A stretch of 64,000 nt of DNA, taken from NCBI RefSeq assembly GCF_021134715.1, contig NC_060018.1, positions 10,495,501 to 10,559,500 on the forward strand. The letters run 5' to 3'. Positions 43,117 to 55,019 of this stretch are shown piece after piece (position 1 is the stretch's first letter; each line of letters begins with the position of its first letter). Below the pieces are notes generated by a model, which worked only from the letters and a program-made list of their open reading frames with translations, did no database searches and was not told the DNA's origin. Origin of the DNA: Daphnia pulex (taxonomy: Eukaryota > Arthropoda > Branchiopoda > Diplostraca > Daphniidae). Made by a program: the position numbers and the translations under genes.

Positions 43117-44040
43117 CCCTCAAAGTACTTTCGTGGGTTTAAACCCTCGCGGATTGACAAACGGTTTTCGTGGGTTTTCATGAACGAAAATCGAAGATAT
43201 TTTTTAACAGTAGGAGTCCATTTTAACCACCAGACAATAATACAATAGTGACAAAAAAAAATTGAGATGTAGGGTGCCTTCAAGATTTTTCTTAAATAAT
43301 TGCTTTAAGCAGTCTTCAAGACGGTCAAACCCAACATCAGGCCATACAAATTTCTTCACAAATATAAACTATTTTATTTTCTACCCTCGTACCTTTTTTT
43401 TCATACCAACTTCATAAAAAAAGCCATCAAATTAAACCAAGTTTTGAACTGGGGCACGAACTACAGCGTCGTAACAGGAAAAGCCCAACAATTGCAACTT
43501 TTGAAGGATTAATTTGATCATTGCGTTTCCATGGAAATGAAGAGTTTTTTGTAATTTCTTCGTAAAATTTGCTTACAAGCGCATTGCAATTAGGTATACC
43601 TTTGGCAAACCACAAGCTACATCCGACAAGGATTTTTTCCCCTTCCTGTTGGACGAAGTTCACGAATAATGAATTTAACTGGCCAAAGTGCTGTATTAGT
43701 TGTTTTAATACTGAGAACGCCATAAGTGGATCCCAACAATTTAATTCTGTATTGTCCTTTTCGTCTCTCAAAATGCTGGGAATATATTAATAAGTTTTAT
43801 CACTAACGGATACTACGTTCCCAGGATTATGTTTCCCTTTAATACATTTTATATGCCACCCAAGTCTAAAACATTATGATATAACCTTTGACAGTTAATC
43901 AGCCACAGACCTGAACTGATAAAAACATCCGGTAAGAACCAAGTCACATTTTGCATGTTCCTTTACCCCATTTTCAAACTGGGAGGTTTCATTATCATTT
44001 TCCTCATTATTTTGATAATCTGTAATATAATTGGTATCGC
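43117..44040. other. Right virus/host boundary region
   Basis: TTCGTGGGTTT occurs twice (43,131 and 43,169). The minus-strand frame 43427-43771 (114 codons, LNCWDPLMAFSVLKQLIQH) is open but matches nothing I know. The change from viral to host composition is somewhere between 43.12 and 43.4 kb. Confidence 0.4.
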
Positions 44041-44142
44041 AGGGAATATTCCACATTTATAACGAATATGTTTACGAATATTTGAATGAGCATCCTCTAA
44101 TGTGAGAGACAAATCCTATAACCACTAAACTATATGATGACA
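44041..44142 (-). repeat. tRNA-derived SINE-like copy 1
   Basis: Minus strand: an A-box-like TAGTTTAGTGGTTATAGG, then CTCTCACATTAGAGGATGC, a weak B box and a tail (GTGGAATATTCC). It aligns with copy 2 at 44283-44370. Confidence 0.6.
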
Positions 44143-44282
44143 AATAAATACATGCTTCAGCTAGAAAATTTTGAACGTGACTTCCAACATGCAAATGCCT
44201 TTTTCGAAACAATGTAAACATAACATCACATTTTGCTGCACCTCGAAGAAGTAAGAATAATACTAATAATCAGTATTACATG

Positions 44283-44370
44283 AAATATTCCATAATTTAT
44301 TCGAATATTAAAACCAGCATCCAATAATGTAAGAGACCAGTTTTTTAACCACTATACAATATAACGACAA
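44283..44370 (-). repeat. tRNA-derived SINE-like copy 2
   Basis: Minus strand TTGTATAGTGGTTAAAAAAC, CTCTTACATTATTGGATGC and the ATGGAATATTTC tail match copy 1 in order with about 70-75% identity by eye. Confidence 0.6.
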
Positions 44371-44773
44371 ATATACTACACGCTTATAATTTAAATAACT
44401 ATTTTATTATTATTATTGTGAACATCATACCATGTGAAATATCGCTAAGCTCGGCGACACCTCGCTGTGATTTCTCTCGGTTTGTTCGGACGGACCTAGA
44501 GCTATCGATCGCTCAATCGGTACTTACTTTCTAATCTCTATCGGGAGAAGTAAGCTTTGCTTCGGCTGAGGAATATGTAAATTCTCGTACAGGCCTGCAA
44601 AGACAAATCAGACTAAGTTATTGGCGCTGCATGGCCATTCCTGGTAACGAAATATTAAAAAAAATACTCAAAATATTGAGAACACATTATGTAATATTGT
44701 AGAACTTTTCGTTCCTTATCTTTTGGTATAATTATTTATAGCATTAGTTAACTTTTTCTCTTGATATTCTTAA

Positions 44774-44990
44774 CGGCGCGATTTTTTCTTACAGCTAGCA
44801 CTGGGTCCTAATTTCCTTTTCGTAAGGGTCCAAAATTGAGTTAGTATAAGTTTAAGGCTCCAAAATAACCCGATATTTGATATCCTAGTTAAATTTTTGT
44901 TTAATTTTATGTGTTGGTTTAATTTCTTTGTGGCGCTATCTTTTCTTACAGCTTGTATACAAGGTCCAAATTTCTTGTCCGTAAGGGAAA
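44774..44990 (+). repeat. Direct duplication, ~55-bp unit
   Basis: The blocks at 44774-44830 and 44931-44990 share GGCGC(T)AT..TTTTCTTACAGCT and GGTCC(T)AA..TTTC..GTAAGGG. No coding meaning is seen. Confidence 0.55.
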
Positions 44991-44999
44991 TTGCGAGAT

Positions 45000-47650
45000 T
45001 TGTAACAATTGTAATTGCAATTGTAACAAACTTCATAAGCTCTTAGTTATGTGCATCTTAAAACAACGGAAAAAGTTTCATTCTGGTAGAAAAAGAAGAC
45101 CTTGGATCATGCCGTCTTGCCAGTCACCATTTACTTGAGACCGGATTCAAACATATCCAATACCTAAAACAGATAAAGGCGATTTTTTTGTCGATGACTT
45201 TGATGGTTCTAGTGCCTGGGGCATCGGTCATGAGTTTGGTTCAACCTGAGTCAGCATGCCAATATTTTTATGGAGGATTTGAGACACTTGAAGGGAAAGC
45301 ATAATCGTCTTCATAGTCGTCTTGCTTTCGCTGTTGTTGTTGTTACTGGAAGATTTAACGGTTAAGGCTGATCCTGCTGCAGCTTCTTTTTTGCCCTCTA
45401 GATATGCTTCTTTTCTCCAGCATACGTCTTCCCCAATGGTTGATTTGAATCCTCGGTGTCTACAGAAGTCGTATTGAGGTCGTTTTGTATTCTCGTTATT
45501 CATTTTGAATCGAACCATTGAAATTTGTTGACGAAGGGTCCCATTTCGTTGATTTCTGTTTTGAGGCAAAAAACGCTGAGTCGGACTGATATCCGATTGC
45601 AATAAACGCAATCTTCGTCATGTTTTCTTCACACAAATGGCGTGTGGTCAATAGGGCAATGGTCTTCTTACTTTCTTCAATATTATCCCAAAAGCTGATA
45701 GAAAAGATCTATAACTTGACGGCAGAGTCATCGTGTTCTTTGTGATTATTTGCCCGTCTGATACTAGTGTTCCAAGATCACTGAGCTGGGTAGCAAGTTC
45801 TTCTATAGCCGTGATGTGGCTATTGATAGTTTTTCCTTGATGAAAGATTGAAATTGAGTAGGGGCAACGCCACTTTGTTGTCGGCTATAAGAGTCCAAGG
45901 TGATGACTGTCAACAGCCGGATGGCGCAATGCAAATCCGGGATGGTGGTATTTGGAGCGTTTGGCACGACACGACCACCAACTGCTCGGTGACTAGGCTC
46001 AATTGATTTTCAAAAGTCTAAACCGTCAATTTGTCGCAATTGGGTAAGGCAAAAAATTCAATATTCCTCGAATCGCTGTAGTGACTCTGATAGTGGAAAA
46101 GAGTGTGATCCCAAACCGGTTCATGTAATACTCCCAAGACATCTAAATGTTCTGTCCTGCAAGGGAACTGCTGGTTTTGTGGTTCAAACCCTGCGGTTGA
46201 GCGAGTTTAAAGGTGGCCCTTGAGCATTACATGTTAAAAATGTTCCCAGTTCCCGATGAAATAGACGGAATTCAGCAATGTCTATATGATGAAAAGTCAT
46301 CAAATCCATTTATAACTTAAATAGCGCTGTGATATTACAGTCAAATTTTCATTCTTATTTACATCTTATTCATTTACATTTCACTTTGAAAAGGTTAAAC
46401 AAGAAAAAAATTCACAAAGATTGTAAGGATCTAGAGTACGCAAAGAATGAGCACAATAAACATCACCAGGAGTATTTTAATATTCCTAAAAGAGTAAAAA
46501 GGAAAAAAAATGAAGTTTTTGTGTATGAAAGCATCTTTTAAGTTCAAAGTATAAGTTCAAAGTATGAGAGCATGTTACAGTAGCATGCTCTCATACTTTG
46601 ACTGTATGTTCAATTACCTTCTTTTTAAATTCCGGAGATCACAGGGCCACCTTTGCAAAAAAGATTTGGATGCAACAGGGGATAATATATCTCGACAAAA
46701 TGTAAAGAAAAGTGAAAAAGACACCACGCAACGAGCAGGATTTGCAGAAAATTATTCAGAAAAGCGATGAAAAATTCGTCTATTGCAAATTGAAAATGAC
46801 GGTATTTTTCGAGCAAAGTAATACTGTATGAATTTAAAAGAAAGATATGAAAACCAAAAACATTATTTCATTTAAATCTAGAATTGCAAGGTCTTCCGCA
46901 TCCAATCAAAAATGGTCATCTAAAACTAAATGTTTTCATGTTGTCATTATGGACATATGTTCTTATTCGGTTGTACTTTCAATGGATAAAAGTGTTTTTA
47001 ATTTATATATCTTGTCTTTTATAGAGGATATCCACCATGAGCAATAACATTTTCGCTCCACCCTTGTTCAGCCAATTCATTTTGTTGATGTCGCTGGCAA
47101 AGATCTGGCGGCACAAAGAGACAAATCAAAGTGAGCTGACGAAAATGTGGAAGCCGCAGCTGTTGCTACCATGAACTCAGACCCTTCGCACTTTCCCCAT
47201 ACTATTTAGAATTGAAAGTTTTTGGTTGTAGGTGTAAATGTAAGAAACAGGTTGATTCATTTGCATATGAAATATGAACTTCTTTCTTCTTTAAAAATAA
47301 ACTAATCCATATGGCACACGAAATTTCCAAAGCTATATTTCGAGCGGATGTTTTATTGGTGATTATTCTGTCGGCAGAGCCGACACCCCCACCGGTCTTC
47401 GAATGCAGAAGCCAAGTATCCGTTGCTAGCGAGGAGAACTTTTCGCTCACATTAGCTACTAATTGTATTTTTGAAGACAACTGAATATCGATGGCTTCAC
47501 CGATGTGGTGGATGCCAGATTTCAACATTTTCTTCTTAGATCAAAGATCCTTTACGAATTGATGAACGAAAATTACGGATTTCGGGATAATATTTGCACT
47601 TCTACATTTATTAGAGCTATTTCATTTATTAGAGCTATTTCAACTAACAA
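45000..47650. other. Host non-coding stretch
   Basis: Only short open frames without recognisable motifs. A near-palindrome around 46,563-46,600 (AGTATGAGAGCATG and its inverse) is the only structure noted. Confidence 0.5.
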
Positions 47651-47700
47651 CTGTCAAGGTGTCATCTAATGCGCTTTTTATTTTATTCAGATTGAATCAA

Positions 47701-48156
47701 ATGGAGAATTTCGAGACAGGAAATGAGATGGACAATGTGCGCGACCAGCGCTATCACTCTCGCCGTAAAAGAAAGGAATTTGCCTCATTCATGCATGAAG
47801 TCTTCAGGAGATTTCCCTTATCCTCAACGAGGGATGTTATATTGACGAAGGAGGAACGGAACAGGAGTTTCATCCTGGAACATATTCCAGAAGCGGTTTT
47901 AGCAAGCCGTGTTTATTTTTTTGTAAATATTTTTGGAACTCTAAGGGACTTCAGTATGTCGAAGCCGAATCGTCGCAGGAAACATCGGGGTACTTCTACT
48001 GTCATCGTCGAGTTCGAGAGTGCTGAAGACGGGGCAAGGTTTTTGAAGGAATGTGGAGCCCGTCAGGTTTACATGTTTCAGGCACGTAGGATCACCGATG
48101 CTGTTGATGTTTTTCCACGTCATCACAAAGGTAACGTAAGAAAATATCTTGAATAG
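47701..48156 (+). CDS. Small La-type RRM protein, copy 1
   Basis: Frame from MENFETGNEMDNVRDQRYHS to NVRKYLE. The region around residues 75-130 looks like an RRM of the La/LARP7 kind: SRVYFFVNIFGTLRDFSM, then GTSTVIVEFESAEDGARFLK. The N-terminal part has FMHEVFRRFPLSSTRDVI and a KEE..RSF helix, shared with copy 2. Likely RNA-binding, nuclear. No introns are visible, so it may be a retrocopy family. An intact frame about 152 residues long. Confidence 0.6.
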   Translation: MENFETGNEMDNVRDQRYHSRRKRKEFASFMHEVFRRFPLSSTRDVILTKEERNRSFILEHIPEAVLASRVYFFVNIFGTLRDFSMSKPNRRRKHRGTSTVIVEFESAEDGARFLKECGARQVYMFQARRITDAVDVFPRHHKGNVRKYLE

Positions 48157-48221
48157 GGTTTCCTCTTATTGTCCTGTCTTCTTTCTCTTCTTGTCCTGTC
48201 TTCTTCCTCCTTCTTTCTGTT

Positions 48222-48268
48222 GTAGTCCCACTAGGGCATCGTTGGCTGTGGATTTAGCGTAGTTTTTG
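48222..48268 (+). repeat. Shared 3' repeat of the La-type genes, copy 1 (partial)
   Basis: GTAGTCCCACTAGGGCATCG and the next about 25 bases recur at 49092 and 54693. Confidence 0.75.
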
Positions 48269-48484
48269 GATTTTGTCTCTTACTTCTTATTGACTATTTC
48301 TAGAAAATAGAAAGCGGTTTCATACAAGTTTTGTTCGCATTCTCTAATTGAATTAAGAGACCGTTATCTATTTTATGAAAGAAGTCAATAAGAAGTCAGA
48401 GCGGTCTCTTGATTCAATCTTTGAATGAATATTTAATTTTAATAAGAATTTTTTATTTATTTTATTCAGGTTTAAAGGGAAAAA

Positions 48485-48898
48485 ATGAGGAAAAAAAGGT
48501 ATGAAGATCGCGAAAAACGATTGGGGTTTATCAATTTCATGGAGAGTGTCAAGCAGACATTTCCGTACTCCACCACGAGGGATGTGTTTATGACCCGGGA
48601 GGAAATGGACAAAAGTTTTCTCCTGACCGAAATCCATGAAACGACACAGGTAAGCAAAATCTATTTTTTGTTAATCAAATTTGGAGCTCTTAGGGATTTT
48701 TGCACAGCGAGGCCAAACCGTCGCAAAAAGAAAAAAGGATCCGTCTCAATCTTCGTTGAGTTCCGGAATGTAAAAGACGCGAAGAAATTTTGGGCGAAAT
48801 CGGAGCGGATTAATTTATTTGAGGCAAGTAATTACGACCCTCTCATTGACCCTCTTCCACGTCATAAAAAAGGCTACTCTAGGAAATATCTTTCTTAA
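48485..48898 (+). CDS. Small La-type RRM protein, copy 2
   Basis: Paralogue of copy 1: MRKKRYEDREKRLGFINFME, FPYSTTRDVFMTREEMDKSF, then the RRM-like VSKIYFLLIKFGALRDF and GSVSIFVEFRNVKDAKKFW, ending HKKGYSRKYLS. Intact 137-residue frame with no introns. The last 150 bases are tandemly duplicated just after it. Confidence 0.6.
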   Translation: MRKKRYEDREKRLGFINFMESVKQTFPYSTTRDVFMTREEMDKSFLLTEIHETTQVSKIYFLLIKFGALRDFCTARPNRRKKKKGSVSIFVEFRNVKDAKKFWAKSERINLFEASNYDPLIDPLPRHKKGYSRKYLS

Positions 48899-49046
48899 AG
48901 AAAGATATTTCGTTGAGTTCCGGAATGTAAAAAAAGCGAAGAAATTTTGGGCGAAATCGGAGCGGATTAATTTATTTGAGGCAAGTAATTACGACCCTCT
49001 CATTGACCCTCTTCCACTTCTTAAAGAAAGATATTTCCTAGAGTAG
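48899..49046 (+). pseudogene. Tandem duplicate of La-type copy 2 3' end
   Basis: Repeats the end of the preceding gene (VEFRNVKKAKKFWAKSER, ASNYDPLIDPLP) in the same orientation, joined through a TTTCTTAAAGAAAGATATTT palindrome. Confidence 0.75.
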
Positions 49047-49091
49047 GTTGGTCTTCTTTTCTGTCTTCTCCTTCTTCCATTTTTTTTTTGT

Positions 49092-49225
49092 AGTCCCACT
49101 AGGGCACCGTTGGCTGTGGATTTAGCGTAGTTAGCCAACGGTGAGTGTTACTGAGTTGTCTGTGCCTGTGACATGGGCCAGCGATTCAGTAGCTACTTTC
49201 AGTTGCTTATATTGCAGCCAGTGGT
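49092..49225 (+). repeat. Shared 3' repeat of the La-type genes, copy 2
   Basis: About 130 bases nearly identical to 54693-54826, including GTGAGTGTTACTGAGTTGTC and GCGATTCAGTAGCTACTTTC. Shows that gene and 3' flank duplicate together. Confidence 0.8.
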
Positions 49226-49247
49226 GTGTATGTGTGTGTATGTACAG

Positions 49248-52200
49248 TGGGTAACGAAAGTATCCGTATGGCTGAGAGGATCAGCTAATGTAGCAAGAGC
49301 ATGATTTTTCCAATTGTTTATTTCACTTTAAAGTAACTAAAATTCAATTGATTCAATCATCCACTCAACCCATGCAAAAGATCACCCCACTCTCCCCTAC
49401 ATTTGTTGCTCCTTTCCGCTCCTTTCCGTGGCTAAATTCGAGATCTCGTTCATGTGCGCTATCCGTTACCGAAATGGAATTACGGGGCGTCATGTAACGG
49501 GTCAGTAAGTGATATAATCGATGTAAAAGATCATCGCCCTATTGGGCTCTAATTTTCTATTTCAAATATGGAAGCGTGATTGATTGAAAATTCTGTCACG
49601 CTGACTTCATGTTTGACTGTTAAGACTGATAAACGTATAAAAGGATTAATGATTTCACATTTACGTGATCTGCAGCAATTCCCGTATTATTGGGTGGATA
49701 TTTGTGATAAAGTGAATAAACTAGACTTGATGTAGAGGTTACGGAATCTGTATTTGGGACGTTACCGTCGGCCGTCGTATGCTACAAGAGACTGTGAGAG
49801 ACAGAGTGAAACCGTGAGACAAAGGTGGCTTTAGGGCTGAACTAGATTCTGTAAGGGGATGGGAGCTGTGGTGCCAGATGGCGTCATCACAATCTTAACA
49901 TCATCATTTTCTGTCACCACTTTTGTTATCCACCAGCTAAGTGGTTTAATGATTCTGGCTGCTTCCGTTTCGCCAAATATTCCACAAATAAAAAAACGTG
50001 TTGTCTATAAATTCCTGTACGTGGATTGCAGAAACAAAGGCTCCCATAAAAATTATCTCTTACACTTGCTATTGTACTTGAAACATGTATTAATAATTCA
50101 GAAGTATTGTTCTCTAATTTGTTGTTTCTCATTTAAAAAAGTACCTGATACTAACGAATCTGTTTCCTTTAAAAACCTGTCATGTGTTCTACCTGATTAT
50201 CAACAACAAAAATATTTTTCAGTGGCTAATAATAGACTGTCAACGAGTTAATAGAGTCAACTGGATGATGGGCCTTAGCACAAACACATATGAGGAAAAA
50301 TAAGCAAAAAAAAACCGAGAAACATAAGAAAAAAAAACATCTCGCTTACATTTAAAAAAATATATATTTATTTTCCGTTGGTCAGACAACGCTAAAGATT
50401 AAAAAAATTCCCCAAAAAAGAGTCTGCTGACAAGGAGGATAATAAATAATCAATTCTTATAGTGCGGATCAGGGATTGGACCACCACGGTTAAAATATAC
50501 CACGGTACTACCGCGCGGTAAGCGCTACCGTAATAAGTACGGTACTAACGCAATCTTTTACCACGGTATGCTCAAAATTTTAACAACTACCGCAGTACCG
50601 CATGCCATGTATACTACTGCATGGTAGTTGTAGTAAAATGCCATCTATCAGCCATAAAATGAACTATATTTCAATCAACAATAGATGGTAGCACGTCATT
50701 TCCTCAGCCCCTAACGATTACAGCTATAGGGCTTTTCGACATCTTTTTGACATTTGTTGCCATCGCGGCAACGCAACATTTGAGTAAAGATGATGTCTGC
50801 TACAATTTTCCGCCCCACCTGGTCTGCAGTGTCTTGTACCGACTTTAAAAAATCGATTTTTAGTCGACTCAGGTCGACTTTTTAGGTCGACCCGAATAAT
50901 CTATTACGATTCGAAAAAAACGTGGACTTTGTAGTCGACTCTTTCGCAAAAGTCGAATTTACAACTTTTCATCTTCCAAAAAAAATTTTTGGTATTTGGC
51001 TTAAAAACACCTTACAGTCTTCATAAATATAATAACAGGTAATATTATTTTAGCTAGGAAAACGTATTTTTGCTTTCCTGTGTGTGTCTAAGCATCCACT
51101 ATTATTTTTATTTGGACACGCCAAGCCTTGTGTGTGAAATGGAATTGTTTTAGAAAATGCTATTTATTCCTGATCCTTAGTCTGTTTTGTTAGATTTGTC
51201 TGGCGATATTACTTAATTCTCGTGTTTTTACATATAGATTCGCTGCTAGTTCTAATGAGAACAATGTAGACTTCAAGATATATTGGCCTATGATTCTGAG
51301 TCTATTCTTGCTGTTCTTTTGAACTTCTAACAGGCTTAACAGTTGGTAATGATTATTTGTCATATGTTTAGTATATTCATTCTTTCAATTTACACATTGC
51401 TTTTAGGTCAGTATTTACAGAAAATATACATGGAAGCATAATTTTATATCGATGAGCGACATCAAGTAGTGTTACCATACTGTATTTCTGTTATTCATGT
51501 TCTAAATCAGGTAATGTTTATGCACTTGTATAAATATTCGGGATAGACACTTATGAAATTCCGTGAACGACTCAGCTTTATTGGTTACAAAATGGGTTTT
51601 TACACACAATCTTGTAACTTGACTTATAATTCGGCAATCGGAGAAATGCGGGGCAAAGTGTTTAGTTTTTGAAACAAAGTGTAAACGCGAAAGGACTCGG
51701 AGGAGACGGTTTCTCAGCTGGATGGAACCATTCGACGCGTTTTTTTATGGTAACGACCTGCCTGTTTTGCATGAATGGTCCGAGCGACTGTAATATTTCT
51801 TTTCTCAGAAAAAAACAAATCTTGAATGATGGAACGACGTCTCACTTTATTTTCTCGCGTAACCAAAGAAGGGAAGTTACATTAGGATAGGCTAGAAAGA
51901 TCCGCGGATGCGATAGATCCTAGTATTATTCTGGAGGATAAAATCTCCCATCCACCGTAATAATAACGAGAACGATTCAACCCACACAGCACAGGCCAAA
52001 TGAAAAGAGAAAGGGAAGCGCAAAGGCACAGAAAGGGAGAGAGATAGTAGCAACAGCACTGAAGAAGAATATTTTATTCTTACAGTGTGTTTTTTCTCAA
52101 AAAAGTAACGGGGGGATGTGGATGGTGACAAATCAATTGATAGGAGAGACACTATGGTGTCGTCTTATCTATTTTTTTGCCTACCTCTTTCTCTCTTTCT

Positions 52201-54335
52201 ACTTGACTGTCAGGACTATTAGCTTGGGCTCTTGCTTGCTTTGGCTAGTTCCTTTCCATAAATCAAAACAGTAGAGAGAGAGAGAAAAACAAATTAATCT
52301 TTCCAAAGCCATCCGGTGGACTGTGTTAATTAGGCCTACGTTTTCAAAAGAAGCCAAGACAAGAAAAAAAAATGTCAATCAAGAAAACGGCAACGCCATC
52401 ATTGTTCCCTTGTGTGAGTGTTGGCGCCAATAATTTAAAGAAAAAAAGATTTAAAAAAAAGTTCTTTTGGTTGCAGAAGCCTTTGCGGGCGACTTTTTTG
52501 TTTTCGGCTACTAGTCGAAAAAAAGATCTCGGGTCTTAAAAAAAAGAAAATCTTTCTCTCTTGTGTTTTAACCATCCTTCAAGTCTGGTCTCTTTGACAG
52601 TGTAAGAAATCTCTTCATCTAATTTTGTTTCTAAAGGTATTAAATTTTTTCCTCCATCAAATTCTAAATTTAATAAACCTTTTGCAGTTAAACATTTCTA
52701 GTAATATTTGCCAGTTGATTTTTCTCACATTTTGTGTGTGAGTGTGTCCCATGCCTTTATGGCTTTGGACCGAAAAATCTATGTCATAATTCACCAACAG
52801 TGAGAGAATTCCGTTAGCCGAAAAAAAGAGAAAGAATGAGGAAGACAAAATATAATAACACGTCCGTTTTTTTTCCTTTTTTTAGGAAAGAAACGCACAA
52901 ATACGTATGTTATATACGGGGGGGGAGGTGGGGAGGGTGATGACTAGGTTGGATTGGACAAATCATTTCGGACGTTATAGACCATTGTTGATTATTGAAA
53001 CGCGATACTGCGTTATATCTTCTTTTACGATTTTGGCCTTATTTTTTGTTTTTTTTCTCCTTTTTCTATTAGAATTTCGTTTCTCTCCCTTGATGGCCAT
53101 CGTAATTATACTATGTTAATTTCATCCGTCAAATCAATAAGGGTGGAATTTTTCAATTTGCCTCCACCCCACACCTAACGGAAAAAAGATTCACAGCGGC
53201 GCGTCATATCGGCAATATCGATTCGTTTTTACTTCGCGCTTTTCCCCAAGAACATCTCACGAACGAATCTCTCACCTAAAAACAGACTCGACTCAAAATA
53301 CTACATTCAAGGCGTATGTAGGTTAAACGGAAATGAATAATGCAAATATTCGCTCGATGTGTGAAACGTGGCCATCTCTTTCCACCAATAAGAGGTTAAA
53401 GGCGCGGGTAAAATTTTGCTACCTTTTATGTCAGTGCCTTTAGTCCCTGCGATGAAAGGAGTAGAAATGCGTTATTTATAAATCAAAATATAAAGGCGCC
53501 ATACACGGCAAAACTCTTACAAAGGAGGATGAAACTCTTTTTCGCTTTTTTTTTTGTTCGTCTTATCACGGCATTACAGAAGATTCTTGAACATAAACAA
53601 AATAAAAGTACGGAAACCCTGATTTGCGTTGTCACTTAACGAACTAAGGTCTCTATGATGACGGCTTATCTCGCAACGCAGCATCTAGCCTACCCTAACC
53701 TATTAGATGTTTCCAACAGATTAAAGAGAGGCTAACTCCCTTGAGTGGTCGTCCTAGGCGTCGTCCGAGGTTTGTCGTACTAAGAGCCTCCTAGCTATGG
53801 AACACAAAATAAATGAATTTTATGTTATTTACACGAAAAAGTTTTTTTCGTCTTGGGTGATCGACTTGAGCTTCGTATAGGTTTTGTTTAAGTAATAAGA
53901 TCCTGCTCTCTGTGGGACCTAACATAAATGGTTATTAATTGCCTAAACATAAATAGCGCCGAACACAAGAAAAGAGAACGAAAGAGAAAACGACTGAATT
54001 TGTACTGTTGTATACAAGGCAACGTAACATAAAAACACCGTAATAAACTCGTAGCCGATGGGCAACATTGAAATATTCAGCGCAAACGTGCCCTCGATGT
54101 ATTTGCATTTGAAAAATTCAGGTCAAATTTGAATTCACTTGCTTCTATAAGGAAAAGAATAAAAAAACTTGCTCCACTTGTAGACGACTTGAAACGGGAT
54201 TTTAAAACCGCCAAGCCAGTGCCTCTCGTAGCGCTGGTGAACGCTGACATCCCTTTGACGGCCGTCGTCCAAAATTGTTGAATCAAGAGTTTCCTCCTGC
54301 AGAAAGTTCCAGCTGGGGTAAAACCAAGTTTAATT
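49248..54335. other. Host non-coding stretch with degenerate repeats
   Basis: CAGTGGGTAACGAAAGTATC at 49,249 resembles a Tc1/mariner inverted end, without a visible partner. 50,490-50,640 is a cluster of palindromic TACCACGG/CCGTGGTA and GCGGTA units, MITE-like. 50,860-50,960 holds repeated AGTCGAC units. A G-rich run lies at 52,918-52,940. No gene is supported. Confidence 0.45.
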
Positions 54336-54357
54336 TATTTTATTTTTTAATTTTTTT

Positions 54358-54574
54358 GAAATCTTAGGGACTTCAGCATTAAGAGGTCGAATCGTCGCAA
54401 GAGAAAGGGAACCACAACTATCTTCGTGGAGTTCGAGAGGAAAGAAGACGGGGAGCGATTTTTGAAGCATTGCGGTACCAATCAGGTGAATTTGTTTGAA
54501 GCAAGTGTTATCCACCCTCTCATAAATATAGTTCCACGTCATCGCAAAGGATACTCTAGGAAATATCTTTCTTA
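54358..54574 (+). pseudogene. La-type RRM gene, copy 3 (3' part)
   Basis: Encodes LRDFSIKRSNRRKRKGTTT, IFVEFERKEDGERFLKHC and HRKGYSRKYLS, matching the C-terminal halves of copies 1 and 2. The N-terminal part is absent. Followed by the shared 3' repeat at 54693. Confidence 0.75.
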
Positions 54575-54692
54575 GGGGTTCCTTTTCTTGTCCTGGCTTC
54601 TTCCTTTTCTTGTCCTGTCTTCTTCCTCTTCTTGTCTGTCTTTCCTTAATCCCTCTTGTCTCTAGCTTGAATTTCCAACCTTCTTTCTGTTG

Positions 54693-54826
54693 TAGTCCCA
54701 TTAGGGCATCGTTGGCTGTGGATTATGCGTAGGTAGCCAACGGTGAGTGTTACTGAGTTGTCTGTGCCTGTGACATGGCCAGCGATTCAGTAGCTACTTT
54801 CAGTTGGTTATATTGCAGCCAGTGGT
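54693..54826 (+). repeat. Shared 3' repeat of the La-type genes, copy 3
   Basis: Near-identical to 49092-49225. The unit ends about 190 bases before the ARHGAP-like exon. Confidence 0.8.
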
Positions 54827-55019
54827 ATGCATGAAATGGGGCGTCCGTCCGTCTCTTTTCAATCGAAATTTGTGTTTCTTTTCTTTTCACTACTGGCATT
54901 GCGTCGAGTGTGTGTGTCGGCCTGGAATGTTGTATCATGTGATATCCATCTGTCACTCTTGTTGTTGTTTTTGTTGCTGTTGTATCTCTGCTCTTCTTCA
55001 TCTCCTTTTTCCCGTCCAG

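Noticed and set aside
43427..43771. Possible host or viral gene on the minus strand (114 codons)
   Set aside because: No family motif, no splice or promoter evidence, and it lies in the boundary region. Not enough to call.
49248..49275. Tc1/mariner terminal inverted repeat
   Set aside because: Only one end is visible and no transposase is nearby; listed as a note in the spacer and not as an element.
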